DNA of 64,000 nt, from NCBI GenBank assembly GCA_005406025.1, contig BGZK01000839.1:1-64000 (forward strand), written 5' to 3'. A program made the position numbers and the translations under genes. Of this stretch, positions 44,458 through 56,574 are shown piece after piece (position 1 is the first letter of the stretch; each line of letters begins with the position of its first letter). A model generated the notes under the pieces. It was not told where the DNA came from. It made no database searches and worked only from the letters and a program-made list of their open reading frames with translations. This DNA is from Eumeta japonica (taxonomy: Eukaryota > Arthropoda > Insecta > Lepidoptera > Psychidae).

Positions 44458-45150
44458 TTAATCCGCTGCTACCAGAGCTACAACAGTAAAACGAACTTCA
44501 TTTGGATCTTGAGCCATGAACGATTTGCAGACTTTTGCAGCATCTTCCAAAAAGTTATCTGATGTTGTAGAACCATGATTTATGGGAAATGCTTTGCGAC
44601 CATCTAGCTCATATAAAGAACCATCTTTTTGGACAAAAGTAATAAAATGGTGATTTACAGGTTCATCAGCACTAGGGGTATGGGTTTGACCCTCTTGGGC
44701 TAATTCTTTGTGGGCGTTTATAATGCCTTCGCTTTTTTCCAGTAAAGCACCCCTTGCTGAGGCATCCAAACCTTTTGCTTCATCTAAGAATTTCTTAATA
44801 ATTCCATCACTTAATTCGATTAAATCCGTGTTATTAGCAACGCTGTGCACAAGAGCAATAGTACCACAGGCGTTGCTAATATTCTGTTTCATAAAAAAAA
44901 TATTGTTAGAAACTTCTTGACCTTTCGCGAGTATATCGATTTCTTCTTGTTTTTTATGCTGTTCGTAAGCATCGGAAGATGGAAACAACAACATAACAGC
45001 CGCAACTGGTTGGGGAACCCACGATAACATTTCAGGATCTAGCCCCATTACATCTACTATATTCCATTTGCTTGACACGCCCAATTTTTGCAAGAATTTG
45101 TTCATCACCTCGGGGTTGGATTCTAAAGGAATCAATACGTCGGTAGTCAT
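44458..45150 (-). CDS. UCHL3: Ubiquitin carboxyl-terminal hydrolase, UCH-L3 type
   Basis: 230 residues in a single exon, the usual length for UCH-L1/L3. The enzyme is a cytosolic cysteine protease that removes small adducts from the C-terminus of ubiquitin (and NEDD8 for L3). All catalytic positions are present: oxyanion Gln89 and Cys95 in MKQNISNACGTIALVHS, His168 in NHHFITFV and Asp183 in YELDGRK. The crossover-loop region (about 150-165, QEGQTHTPSADEPV) is of normal length. The first ATG at 45150 gives the expected N-terminus; a longer frame would not fit. No intron interrupts the coding region, which is unusual because I would expect introns in an insect UCH gene; it may be a retrocopy or have lost its introns. 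The frame is undamaged, so it is likely functional. Confidence 0.96.
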   Translation of the reverse strand: MTTDVLIPLESNPEVMNKFLQKLGVSSKWNIVDVMGLDPEMLSWVPQPVAAVMLLFPSSDAYEQHKKQEEIDILAKGQEVSNNIFFMKQNISNACGTIALVHSVANNTDLIELSDGIIKKFLDEAKGLDASARGALLEKSEGIINAHKELAQEGQTHTPSADEPVNHHFITFVQKDGSLYELDGRKAFPINHGSTTSDNFLEDAAKVCKSFMAQDPNEVRFTVVALVAAD

Positions 45151-47719
45151 TTTTATGGATTAATTTAGCTTTGCTAATATGTAACCTTACAAAAATGCCG
45201 GTATTTTTCACGAGTAGCACTCTGATAATATACTGCAAAAATAAGAGAGAGTTAATCCCAAATACCAATATGGAAAAACCAAATTATAATCTACCTTCGA
45301 CAAGACGAAATACTACACAAGTACAATCTACTAAGAATCTAGAAATTCTAGAAAAATTCACCCCATCCACTATTGCTGTTCCTAGCTGTTATTGTATTAG
45401 GTATACCTATAATAGGTATTTGAATATTTAGTGAAGCGGCTCAAAGATGCAGATCGCTATATGCCAAAAATTAGTGCATCAAATAAGCAAATTAATTTTG
45501 TGACGTGATTACATAAAGAATGTAATTATGTTTGTTTTAAAAGTTTGTTCGATAATTTGCTCGTGTTAGATTTCTGTCTAAAACTATAGTGAATTAAGAT
45601 GATTGCCTAATACAAACCGTTATTCTGACTCTATTCCCTAAATATAAATACATGATTTGATGAAACGCGCAAATAATTTGACGAATAAATTGAACAATAA
45701 AAAATTTGTATGATCGAAAAATTTTATGATTGTATCTTACAAATATGCTAATTTCATTATCAAATGTAATAAGATGATTTTCACATTACATTATAAGCCG
45801 TTTTTAAAAATTGTCGAGTACATTTCAATATTTGTGTTCTTTTTAAGCAGTAGGGAAAATTGTATTTCGTATTGATGAAGCTAAGCTGTTACAACGACCA
45901 TCAAAAATAGGGAAACGGGTACTTGACAGTAATATATCCCCCTTAATTTTAAATAAATTTCAGCGCGTTACTTTATTATTTAATCGAAACAATTTTATTT
46001 TCGACGAGAAACGTTATTTCAATTTTTTAATCTTGCTGTTTGAGAATTTCTTTAAGGGCGCATCAAAGTTGAAAGCTAATTAAAAATACTGATGATTTTT
46101 TCGACAGTACAACAATAATTGCAATTCATAGAAAAACAAATTAAAAAGTCATTACCGACTTAAAAAAATTGTAAGTTGTTAATAACTTGACTTATTTTAA
46201 TTCTAGTTGTAGATTTAGAATTTTCTATATTGCTAATAGTGAAACAGATTTCTCTCACTCCTGATCTAATGTGCACAATCATATAGGGATTGAGACAAAT
46301 CTCTTCTCAAATCACATCATCTACACGTCTTATGTCAATGTTTTGTATGTTGTTTATTTAATGTAAACTGGTTTTATCAAATTAATCTACATCAGTCAAT
46401 AATAAGCGCGTACGAACAGTTGCTTACAAATACCAAAATAAACTTAAGATATAGTTTAATGCCGAGTATAAACTATCTGAACTAAGAATAAAACTCAAAA
46501 AAGCAGAGAGCTAATGAACAAAATGAGAATGAAAAACAGTGTTGATCTGAAAATGCGATACAGCGTATTTCCTAACTTAAGATAGGTCCTGTACATAGAT
46601 AATATTATCGTTCATTGTTAGGGTCCGTGAACCTTCGATAAAAAAATGATGTTACTTTTATTCTTTTTCTATTTATGGTCTTCCTAGTTCTTGTAAATTA
46701 CATTCTTTCCCACTTTTTTTTATTAAGGATTATTTTTGTGTTCATAGTGTTTATAGTCTCGGCATTCTACTTAAACACGATTTACTTTCAAAAATATATT
46801 TGATGGAAAAATAAACTGCCGCGACGTATCCTGATATATCCTATATTTTGTTCATTGTATGTGTATACTCAAATGCAAGAATATTTGGGTTACCAAGTAG
46901 TGATACGATATCCATTCTTGTAGACCGTCATTTATTTTTGCATAATGATTTCGTTTTGAAATTCATCAGAAAATATGGAAGCAATTATAACTATACGCTG
47001 TAACATATAAAATGACAAAGTAAAAGAGAAAAATAATATATAGAGTGGATTTCCTAGGTGGTTTTCATGCCATCATAAGAATTTCCTGTAACTGATTTCA
47101 ATATTTTAGCCTCGAATTACCATAAGTCCTAAGCATGCTAGGGCAGACGCATAGCACATTTGCTTAATCTGTGGTATAATGTTCTGTTGTTTACTTTTCA
47201 TTTTGAGGTGTTTTCGGTTGAATATTGTGCCATAGAGAGAAGTATTGTTCTCCTTAAATATATAGTATAGTTTGTGATTGTTCTCTAAATGAACATAGTT
47301 CGAAATATTCGCAATTAGTTTGAGTTTATTTTATTAGATATTAGTGATGGTGTTCTTTATTAATTATTAAACTAAAATTTAGATTTTTATATTATTCTGC
47401 ATTTATCATTCATTTGTTCATATTGAATCTAATCTGTGCTTCTAATTATGAACATATTTATTTTGAATGTGATTTACTCGCCTAGATTGAAACGAAGACG
47501 TTAATTTTCAATAACACAAATATTATGTAAATAGTAATGTATTTATATAATCGTATCTACAGATTTAAAACTAGTTTATAGGCCAAGTAAATTAAAATAT
47601 GTTGTCCGTCCATTCTAGTGTCCCCAACGCAGGTCTTGTCAATTTCCAATTATTGTGATTTGTATTTTGTTTTTACTAGTTTCTTGAATTTTTTTTTTTG
47701 TAATGAGGCAATAAATATA
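45151..47719. other. Intergenic region between UCH and NKAIN
   Basis: AT-rich, with the divergent promoters of UCH (left) and NKAIN (right) presumably at the two ends. No gene, repeat family or transposon part is recognised. Confidence 0.6.
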
Positions 47720-50700
47720 ATGGCAGTTTGTGAATTACGAACGCTATTTTTAATAGCTTGTGCATTGGATTTGGTATGTGTCCTGACTTAAAATAAATTG
47801 ATTTGTCTATTCTGCATGATTATGAAACATTTTATATTTTGTTTTCAGATAGTTACACTTCAAAGACAAGTTTTTGATTTTTTAGGGTATATGTGGTTGC
47901 CTATAATCAGTAATTTTATTAATATTATTTTTATAATTTTTGGTTGCTTTGGAGCTATTCAAAATTTTACGAAGTATTTATTTGCTGTATGTATGCATAT
48001 TCTTTGTATTTTAAACGTTTTATATAATCCTATAATGATGTATCGATTGTATTTTCTCTTGCAGTTTGCCTTTTGGAGTTTTATATGGTTGACATGGAAT
48101 ATTTTCCTTATCTGTTATTATTTGAATTTGGGCCCTCTAAATAGTGTGAGTATTTCTTTCATTCTGTCATAGTATCATAGTTATGAGAGCAGTAGCCATA
48201 TGTATAGATGTGTTTTGTTTTAGTAATGCATTTTGTTAATCATTTAATTATTATATTTTATGAACTTATACTTTACCATTCTTTTATTTTTTAAACATTA
48301 TTATTTGACTGTAAATAATTTATATACATTTCTAATGATTTTTGTATTAATAAATTTTTCGTTCTTTTTACAATATAAAAAAAGTATAAAATTTTGGATT
48401 AAAATGTAGTAAAATGCATATTAAACTCACTTATTATATTTCATTACAATATAATAAACTACCATTGAGGAGTTTATTATATTGTAATATAATAAACTAC
48501 TCTATGTTTGCAATGTTTGATCGGTTTTATATGAAAGCGAAATTTACAAACATTTTCGAGTTATTGAAAAATTGTTGGGTTTGTGGGCCTGTTAATATAT
48601 TATAACATATCGATTTTTAACCCTCTCACCCTGACGATAATTCTGTCATAATTATCTAAAGATCTCTCTTACAAAATTTATGTCATTTTCTTTCAGAACA
48701 CTTATACACAATGCAAACCTTTATTTTGGATGTCTTTAAAAATTATATTTTTTAGTGATCGATATGATATTTCTCAACTACCATATGATTACACAACTGT
48801 TATTGTTATAATATGTCATGTTAAATTATCATTGAATATTAATAATATAAATATCAATGTATTTTCTTTCATATTTACATGTAGTCTGAACATTGGCCAC
48901 CACCAGAGGTAGGTCATCTAGGATAAATACAAAAATATATTTTATTTATTCTTGAATATGATTTAAATAATAACTTGCTGGCCTGGTGGTTTATCATTTT
49001 TTATATAAAATGTACAAGACATACATTTTTCATTCGTCAGCACGAAAGAAACATTTAAGTCATACAGCCATATTCTTAAGACAATTGTATGCCAAATATT
49101 TCCCATGAGTATATGATAATTTCCTTTGAAACAAGTTGTTTATGTTAATTTGCAACAATATTGAGATACTTGATATAAGACAACACAATTGCAAAATTTA
49201 CCTATTAGATTTATATTGTGCAACTTGTTGTTGAGAACCAATAATATAGCAACAATGAAATCTTAAAATTCTATGAAAAGGTGCTAAATAAAGGGGCCAT
49301 CCATAAATTACGTCACAAATTATAAAGGTTTTTGACCTAACCACCTTGGCACAGGTGGTCACATGTAAATGAAAACAGTAGTTTGTACAATTTTTTTAGG
49401 TTCAAAATACTTTAAATATTGGACAAAACAAAAGACATAAACCTTTTTCATTTTTGTATTTCGGATTTGACATCACAAATCTTTTGATGCATTGTCACAT
49501 TTCGTTAACCCTTCCAAAGTGTGACGTAATTTGGATGGCCCCAAATGGCCCCAAAGCAACCTTTAAAATTTTACTGATGTCATTTTCCCAAGAAAGATGT
49601 CGATATACATAAACTTAAAAAGTAAAACTATCAAAGTACAAATTCACATTGAAATTGTTAGGGCAGTTTCCGAGATACCCATGTATAAACAATCCTAATA
49701 ATTTCAATGTAAACTTTTATTTTGATTATGTTTTACTTTTCAAGTTTATCTATATAGATGGCTTCTCTAGAAAAATGAGATTATTAAAAAAAATTCAAAC
49801 ATTGCTTTATTAAACGTCATTCTTAGGATTCTAAGGTAATTATATTGTTGTTGCATCAGTTTTTCAACAGTAAATAGCACTACAAGATATAAACTCATGT
49901 TCATTTCCCAGAAGGGTAGGCAAAAACTCCTGACTTTTTCACAGTACGATCCTTTCATATCTTTCTCGTTTCTCTGACAACTATCAATCTTTTCAAACAA
50001 ACTCACCAGCTTTGGGTACTCGTTTTGTAGTGTATGTGTATGATATATCTAATATTATGATATATCTAATATTTATTGTCGGAAATTAATATAAGAACTT
50101 TTTTCATATAACAATAACCATAAGATGCATAATGATTAGCGAAGAGTCATCATCGTACCCCTCTATAAAGGGAAAGGCTCATGGCAGGTTTGCACAAATT
50201 ACTGCCCTATAAACTTCGTCAATGTCATTAGAAAACTATGCAACAATAAATATTGAAAGCGTTGTGAATGAGATTGAAAATAAGATTTGGGATGTACAAG
50301 TAGGATTCTGAGGGATAGGGTGTATGGCATAAATTATATGCATCAAATTGTTTTCTGACTTTTGTAAATGTGGAAAAAGCCTATGATAGAGTGGAAAGGA
50401 ATAATCTACGGAGAACCTTATCCATGCATGGTGTGAATAGCATATTGATATGAACACTAATTGGCCCCAGTGAATAAATGGGGCATACACTTGTAGGGTA
50501 TCAGATAGGGATGTATAGCTTCACCATGGCTATTCAATCTATTTATGAATGGCTGTCTACAAAATGTGAAAAAGTATGAGTGTGGACTATGAATGGATGA
50601 GATGTTTGTCAAATGCCTCTTGTATGCTAACCACAAAGTAAACCTTACGCCATCGGCATGTGAGTAGCAGAAGACGGTAACTGAAATGAATGTTTCTATT

Positions 50701-53700
50701 AAGAAAAGAGTTATGAAAGTAGATGTCAGCAAGACTAAGGACATGGTGTGTGAAAGAAGTAACAGAAAAATGTTTGTAGAAGGTGCATGCATAGAATAAA
50801 TGAAAAAGTTTGTATACTTAAGTTGTCTGTTTACAAATGACGGTAAACATGACAGACATATTGAAAGGAGAGTGAATGCAGGAAATAAAGTGAACAGGAA
50901 CTCGTCTGCTGTTATGAACTATCATGAACAGTAAAAGTGTGTCACGACAAGCGCATTGGGATATCCATAATGGAATTCTAATTTTTACACTTATTTACAG
51001 TAGTGAAAATTGGGTATAGCTTAAGATAAATAAAAGGAGAATCGATGTAATGGAGATACAATCACAGCATAATATTTGTGGAACATTTTTGAAAGTTAGA
51101 TGTAGAAACAGTGATGTAAGAGAACTGTATGATTTGAAAGAAAATGTAGTAAATAGAGTCGAAAAAGGTATGTTGCGGTGGTTTGGTCATCTGAAAAAGA
51201 TTAATGAAAGAAGACTGACAAAATGAGTTTATAGAGTGAATCAGTGAAAGGGAAGATAATTGTAATTTGAGCATGTTAAAGAGACATTTGGGGAATGGCA
51301 TCCCTTCACTAGTCTCGTATGTGATGTCTAATATCTGTAATCTGTCAATGTAGCAGTAATATAACAATAGGTGATGCAATTATTTCATTGACATAGGCAA
51401 CCCATCACAGTAAACTATCAAATGCACCTTTAGAAAACACTGCCTGCATTTTTATACTTAAAATCAAGTGTTTTCATTACAACACTATAGATATGATCAT
51501 GCATGTTTTTGTGGCATAATCTTTTTTTAAGCCAATATTGATGAACAAATCACATTGAATCAGTGGTTTTTCACAAATGTACTTAGGAATATGTTTACAA
51601 TATTCTACATTCCTATGTAAAAACAGCTGATGCTGTGTCTTTGTCCCTTGAAGAGGCTATAATTGCTTGTATAAGTTACACGATAGTTTAATATGCAAAG
51701 TATTTATTGAAGTTTTTAAATACAACAGCTTTATAATAAAAATTGTCAGTACAAAATTTATAATGTTTTAGGAAAGTGGCTTGCTTTCCCTTGGAACAGG
51801 GAGTGTGAGCTGGTGGGAGAGCAATGGTTGGGGCTGTGTACCGGTGTGGACAGAAGCGGAAGGTGCGGGTTCATGGCGCCCGGCGCGCGTCGATGGCTGT
51901 CTGTTACCTTGGGCTCAAGTTGAACTAGCACAGTCTGTTTTAGGCACTGTAGTATCATGTATGATTGTGCCACTTGCGGTCATTGTAACACATCAGGCTA
52001 CAAAAAGAAGGAAATCCTTAGGTTAATATATATTTTCATGAAGCCTTTTGAATTGTATCGTTTTTAATTCTTTATCTCATCTAAATTAAAAATCTTATGC
52101 ATTAAAATATCATTATAGATTTCATAAATAAGGATAGAATTAATTATAAATATTTCAACATCATAAAAACACTCATGTAAATTATCTATAGTTTTCTAAT
52201 TCCTTTTTAAAGGACCAGGATTGGCATCAAGAGTGGGCCAAAATTAGGATCATGCTTAAAATCGTTATCGGCCAATATAAACGAAAAAAATTATATTGCC
52301 ACGCAGGCAGAGCCGCAGGCGAAAGCTAATATATTGTAATTGTAATTTTTATATACAAAAACTGGTCAAGTGGGATTCAGGCTTTCTCATTAAATATTAT
52401 ATATGAATAAATGATATGTGCATTTTGTCATCACATCTTAATATCAAAACTTTTATCTAAAATAATAGGGGCACAAATATATGTTTGAGTGGTAGTTATC
52501 TATGGTAATAAATACCACATGAGAGCTCAAATGAACAAGTGGATTACTACTATTGATTACTAAATATTATGGACATTTAAAAACTTGTTAACCGATATTG
52601 TGTAAAATAATTTGTGTTGGATTTAGTGACAGTGATTTTTATCAAATTTTTAAACACATTCTAAAGATAGAGAATATGACAAAAGTTAAAGACTTTTGAA
52701 GCCAATTATCTGAAATATAAATCAGAAATAAAGTTCCTTAAAACTTATTAATGCATTTTTAAATTCTTATACAATGACGCTCCATATAGAGGAGTGAGTG
52801 AAAAAAGTTTTCATCCTCGAGTTTTATCTTTTGAAAGTTATCCTTATTTTTTTTTTAACTATTTTATATACTTGTATGATAGTTCACATAAGACAATAAG
52901 TGTATACAATTTCATTAACATTAATTAAAAGTGGCAATTATGAAACTGTGATATATATGGGCAGACTGATAAAATGAAACTATAATGGTTTCTCTTTTGC
53001 TTGTGGTTATGGAACCTTAAAAATGAGATATATGATTCTCACTTGTATTACTTGATATAGTAGTTTTGTTTATAATATTAAATGTACTAGAAGCTGTGAG
53101 ATTTTGCTTTTAGACAATAATGATTCATGTCTATTATTATATTATTTACATTGATGTTGTTCACAATCACATTCTAATCTATGAAACAATAAGAGTTCTA
53201 CAAAATCTTGAACAACAAATTCAGGTTATTAATTTTGTTGGCAATGAAGTATTTTATGTCTGTTGAGAGGTTTAATAGTGATTTATTTGTACAATAGCTG
53301 TGTCCCATCTGTTTTGCTGTGCATAAATTAAAATTTAGTAATAATTGTTTCCAACTCCAATTTCACTCTTGATTTTGAACTTAGTCCTGCTTTCTGTTCC
53401 AATGCCAGATGTTTATTTTAGTTCTTCCTGGTATACTTCTGTTATTTTTCAGCTATTCTTACAATTTCTTTTTTTTTGCAAAAGAACTATTCATCTCTTA
53501 TCCCAGGAAGTAATCTATCTATATATAAAATTTGATTACAATTCGTTTAGCCATTTTAACTCTACAGGCAGACGAACTTTAAATTTTATTGTGATAAGAT
53601 AGAAAGTGATAACGGTGTGCATTTTTTGTTACAGAAAAAGAGAGCTCCTCACGGCGACCGGTATACAAGATTGGATTGAACTCTACAGAAGCAATAATCA

Positions 53701-54329
53701 GTGACAATACTTTAAAACCTATGACACCACGACGAGTGAAACGTCGGTCTGGTTCCCGCGGCACGAGCTCCTCAGTGCGGCGCTCGCGGCGTTCCTATCG
53801 CAATGCAGCCTATCTCACATCGTCCGCATCCTTGCCGCGGGACAGTCGTCTTTCTCGGCCGACGTCTGCACACTCTTCGTATTCGAATTTCCACGCTGCA
53901 CGTCCGGCGTCGTATCACGCGCCCGAGCCCTCCGTGCGTCCCGACGTCTCCTTCGATCCGCCACCACCGGAATCTATGCCGGCGATGGCAATGGGATACG
54001 ACACTGGCCTACACGGACACGACGCTGCCGGTTTTGACGTCGTTGGACCATATAATGAACCCAGCAGAAGGTACGAACCCCCAAGACATAATGATGTGAA
54101 CATGCATAGTTATGACAGACGTAGCAATTACGAGGGTGCTATTTCTTGCTATATGAGAGCAGAAACGATGGAGACTCCTTGTGAATCTCCGATATACAGA
54201 GGTGCTGAGGTGGGTTGGGAAGCGCCCCTGCCCCCGCCGCCAGCACCGCCGTATAGTTCACGCGCTACGCCGCAAGCTCCCGGCCCGCCTGCTTACCAGC
54301 CGACTGCTGATATCTACAACATTACTTAA
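47720..54329 (+). CDS. NKAIN: Na,K-ATPase subunit beta-1-interacting protein (NKAIN)
   Basis: Five exons: 47720-47773, 47849-47986, 48065-48145, 51772-52021 and 53635-54329, with phases 0, 0, 0 and 1; product 405 residues. NKAIN proteins are small four-helix membrane proteins, mainly neuronal, that bind the beta subunit of Na,K-ATPase; in flies they affect neuronal function. Visible features are helix 1 (residues 4-24) running into LQRQVFDFLGYMWLPIISNF, the family signature; helix 2 (32-55); helix 3 (60-84, FAFWSFIWLTWNIFLICYYL); an extracellular loop with SLGTGSVSWWESNGWGC and DGCLL, whose Cys pair is conserved; and helix 4 (about 145-165). The cytosolic tail of about 230 residues is Arg/Ser-rich, then Pro-rich (LPPPPAPPY), and is GC-rich unlike the rest; it is much longer than in vertebrates. 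The last donor (TTAG|GTTAAT) is weak. A 24-nt microexon may lie between exons 3 and 4. Confidence 0.92.
48443..48488. repeat. Perfect 18-bp palindrome with 10-nt loop
   Basis: ATTACAATATAATAAACT at 48443-48460 and its exact complement at 48471-48488, in NKAIN intron 3. Confidence 0.9.
48885..48908 (+). other. Candidate 24-nt NKAIN microexon
   Basis: An acceptor ACATGTAG after a pyrimidine-rich run and a donor GAG|GTAGGT enclose eight in-frame codons, SEHWPPPE. Both neighbours are phase 0, so inclusion adds eight residues at the start of the first extracellular part without a shift. The five-exon form aligns better with vertebrate lengths, so this may be an alternative or cryptic exon. Confidence 0.3.
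49293..49542. mobile_element. MITE with 25-bp terminal inverted repeats
   Basis: Left end GGGGCCATCCATAAATTACG followed by TCACA; the right end complement reads GGGGCCATCCAAATTACGTC. The 250-bp body is AT-rich and non-coding. AAA flanks both sides. Directly after the right end the last ten bases recur (ATGGCCCC AAA), a small terminal duplication. It lies in NKAIN intron 3. Confidence 0.8.
50130..51330 (+). mobile_element. RTE-type LINE reverse transcriptase relic in NKAIN intron 3
   Basis: In shifting plus-strand frames: VPLYKGKGSWQVCTNYCPIN, VEKAYDRVERNN, GCIASPWLFNLFMNGCLQNV, MFVKCLLYANHKVNLTPSAC (YADD-like box now YANH), SKTKDMVCERSNRK, FVYLSCLFTNDGKHDRHIER, and VEKGMLRWFGHLKKINERRL. The blocks match an abundant lepidopteran LINE in order. 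Many stops and frameshifts; catalytic Asp pair lost. The element is 5'-truncated. Confidence 0.85.
52240..52335 (+). repeat. Fragment of the lepidopteran dispersed repeat
   Basis: ATTGCCACGCAGGCAGAGCC then GCAGGCGAAAGCTAATAT, the tail of the repeat seen complete at 41830-42952, in NKAIN intron 4. Confidence 0.5.
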
Positions 54330-54546
54330 ACATGATTTCATTTCATTTCATTGATTGCCTTATATATTATAGTTCTATGTTTTAAATTCATGTTTCTGTT
54401 TTAATTTAAAGAAAAATGGTAAGAATGAATACTTAGTATTGTTTTCCCGTTAAGTTTTGAGACACATAACTTCTTTTAAGTTGAGAACTATTCATTTGTC
54501 TTCAGTATTACAATATTTTATTTATATGAACTTTTTGGAAGAACAA

Positions 54547-54598
54547 AATAAATAATACATCTCAAACATTATGAAGTAGAGTTTCTGTTGGCAATAAA
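54547..54598 (+). terminator. NKAIN poly(A) signals
   Basis: AATAAA at 54547-54552 and again at 54593-54598, 218 and 264 bp after the stop codon. Confidence 0.6.
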
Positions 54599-55094
54599 CA
54601 AAGAGTTTGATTAACTATTTGTTATATAGTTAGTACTTAAGTATTTGCCTAGGATGCTGTGTACATAATGTAAATATTAAAATTAAAAGTAATCATAGAA
54701 TTTTACATAAACTGAAATAAAATCACAATTTGATTGTGATTTAGAAACATACTGGATATTTTTTTTTGATAATCATAGATACATTTTAGTAGATTTTCAT
54801 GATTCGGGGACATGTACATTAATTTCGTTTTTTACTATAGTCTATACTGATCTATCCTCATCTAGATCATTTGTATTAATTTTTAATTAAAAAACAATGT
54901 TGTTCAACCTTTATATAATATAACGTGATATATGTACATTATATTTTTCTCCTATGCAATAAGCCATGTAATAGTAAAAATCTGATTGAAAAATATGGTG
55001 CTTTCTTATTGTTGAAATATATAAGTGTGCACAGTGCATACATCCACATCTAAGGCATTGGCTTTCTGTGAATCTGATCAGTGTCGGATTGTTC

Positions 55095-55185
55095 ATATAG
55101 CCGAGGTGGCGTTTGCCGGCTGGGTCCCGGCCCCGGCCCGTACGGGCTCCATCGCACTTACTCTCAGGCTTACGATCTACATGCA
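55095..55185. other. GC-rich patch downstream of NKAIN
   Basis: CATATAGCCGAGGTGGCGTT then TGCCGGCTGGGTCCCGGCCC and a GGCCCGTACGGGCTCC stretch, in an otherwise AT-rich region. It can fold (GGCCCG/CGGGCT type pairs). It is not a tRNA by inspection. Origin unknown. Confidence 0.35.
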
Positions 55186-55229
55186 GTAAAACAGTTCATT
55201 TATATTTAGGGAGAAATGAAATAACCAAA

Positions 55230-55700
55230 TCCGAACAACGGTTGACCACAAGGCCATCCTTGAAACTTCCCGCTGTTTAGCCCAGAGATATGAGTCTCTT
55301 GTACATTATTGAGCTCAAAAATTATAATGCGCCTTATTTTTGTTTTTGAATAACAGTATTTACCGATTAATTAAATTGTAGTAATTCAATGCCGTTTTTT
55401 AGTACAAAAATGATGTCCTTTCAAGAGTATTGCTTCATCAAAAAAAATTGAAAGTTATTTTAGAAATGTATTTTTGAAAATTTTTAAACGCCATATCTTT
55501 TGATCGAAATAGCCGATTTTGATTTGCGGCTTTTGAGGTAGGTTTTCGTTGTATGAAATAATAGGTATATTTAAATGGACATATAAAAAAATTGAAAAAC
55601 TGGTTTGAACAAGTGCTTTTTTAGAAATTTTTAGACAGTGGCAACTTTTTAACGAATCACCTATTTTGATCTGATTTGTGAATTGTGTATCCCATCTACC
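55230..55700 (+). repeat. Dispersed repeat family member
   Basis: Starts CCGAACAACGGTTGACCACA then AGGCCATCCTTGAAACTTCC, as at 38568. It continues with TTTAAACGCCATATCTTTTG and the like up to about 55700. Non-coding. Confidence 0.5.
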
Positions 55701-56574
55701 CTTATCGAAAACTTCTATGGGGAGCCTTCAAATTCATAATACCACCCGGGCCCTTCAAGCTCAGTCCGACCCTGAATCTGATTACCTTGTAATCCATTTA
55801 TATTTTTATAACTATGTAATTGAAATTAATTTCATAACATTTGTATTTATTTATAGTATTTATTCATTTTATGTAATAGGTGCATTTTGAAACAATAGAA
55901 ACAAGAATTATAATTGTTGGTTGTGCCTCAATAACAATATTCAATTATTGATCATGAACAATTTGTGGGTTAAAAAAATACTTCAATTCTCACATTAAAA
56001 ATGTAAAGCTTTATTATGTTATAACTCATTACCAAACTACCAAAATTTTGGTTCTTTAGTAATGTTAGATTTATTATTGAAGTTATGTTTACAAGTGTAT
56101 TATTTATAATATTTCATTGCGGGTAGTGGATGCTATTTATAAAAAAAATACTGTATCTATTGAAGAAAATCTAGATTCTATAGATTTGAGTTTTATAATG
56201 ACTTCTAGACTTTACACAAAATGGGAGTGGTTTTTTTTTAACTTGACATTTACAATCTATTGTTTTTCTATTTGTATTCTTTCAATTCAATTTCTAAATT
56301 GATATAAAAAACAAGGCGTATTTTTTTTCCTATATATTGTATATAAGCATAAAGAATTACTTTTTAATCTTTTAATTGAAATTGTACATATAATTAGCAT
56401 AATGTAATACTCCAACTCTCAAGTGCAACGAAATTATTGTCATGTTTTTTTATGTTTTTTTTTAATATTTCTAAAAATGGAAATTCATTTCTAAAAACTA
56501 GAATTCCTTTCTTGAAAGCATTTTTAATTAAGCATTTTTAGTGAAAGCTTTGCAGCGGCATTAAAAAAAACATA

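Noticed and set aside
44708..45027. Plus-strand open frames across UCH
   Set aside because: Antisense shadows of the UCH coding region.
47798..47848. Upstream ATG in the intron before NKAIN exon 2
   Set aside because: Reading starts inside the intron; exon 1 at 47720 gives a proper N-terminus and splices in phase.
48697..48912. Long open stretch in NKAIN intron 3 with an acceptor at 48696
   Set aside because: The frame does not meet the donor at 48909 in the right phase and the peptide has no NKAIN similarity; only the 24-nt microexon is kept as a candidate.
53803..54099. Overlapping open frame in the last NKAIN exon
   Set aside because: Shadow frame of a GC-rich coding exon; the NKAIN frame is continuous with upstream exons.
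55095..55185. Possible tRNA-like GC-rich fold
   Set aside because: No A-box/B-box pattern or cloverleaf could be drawn; kept only as a GC-rich patch.
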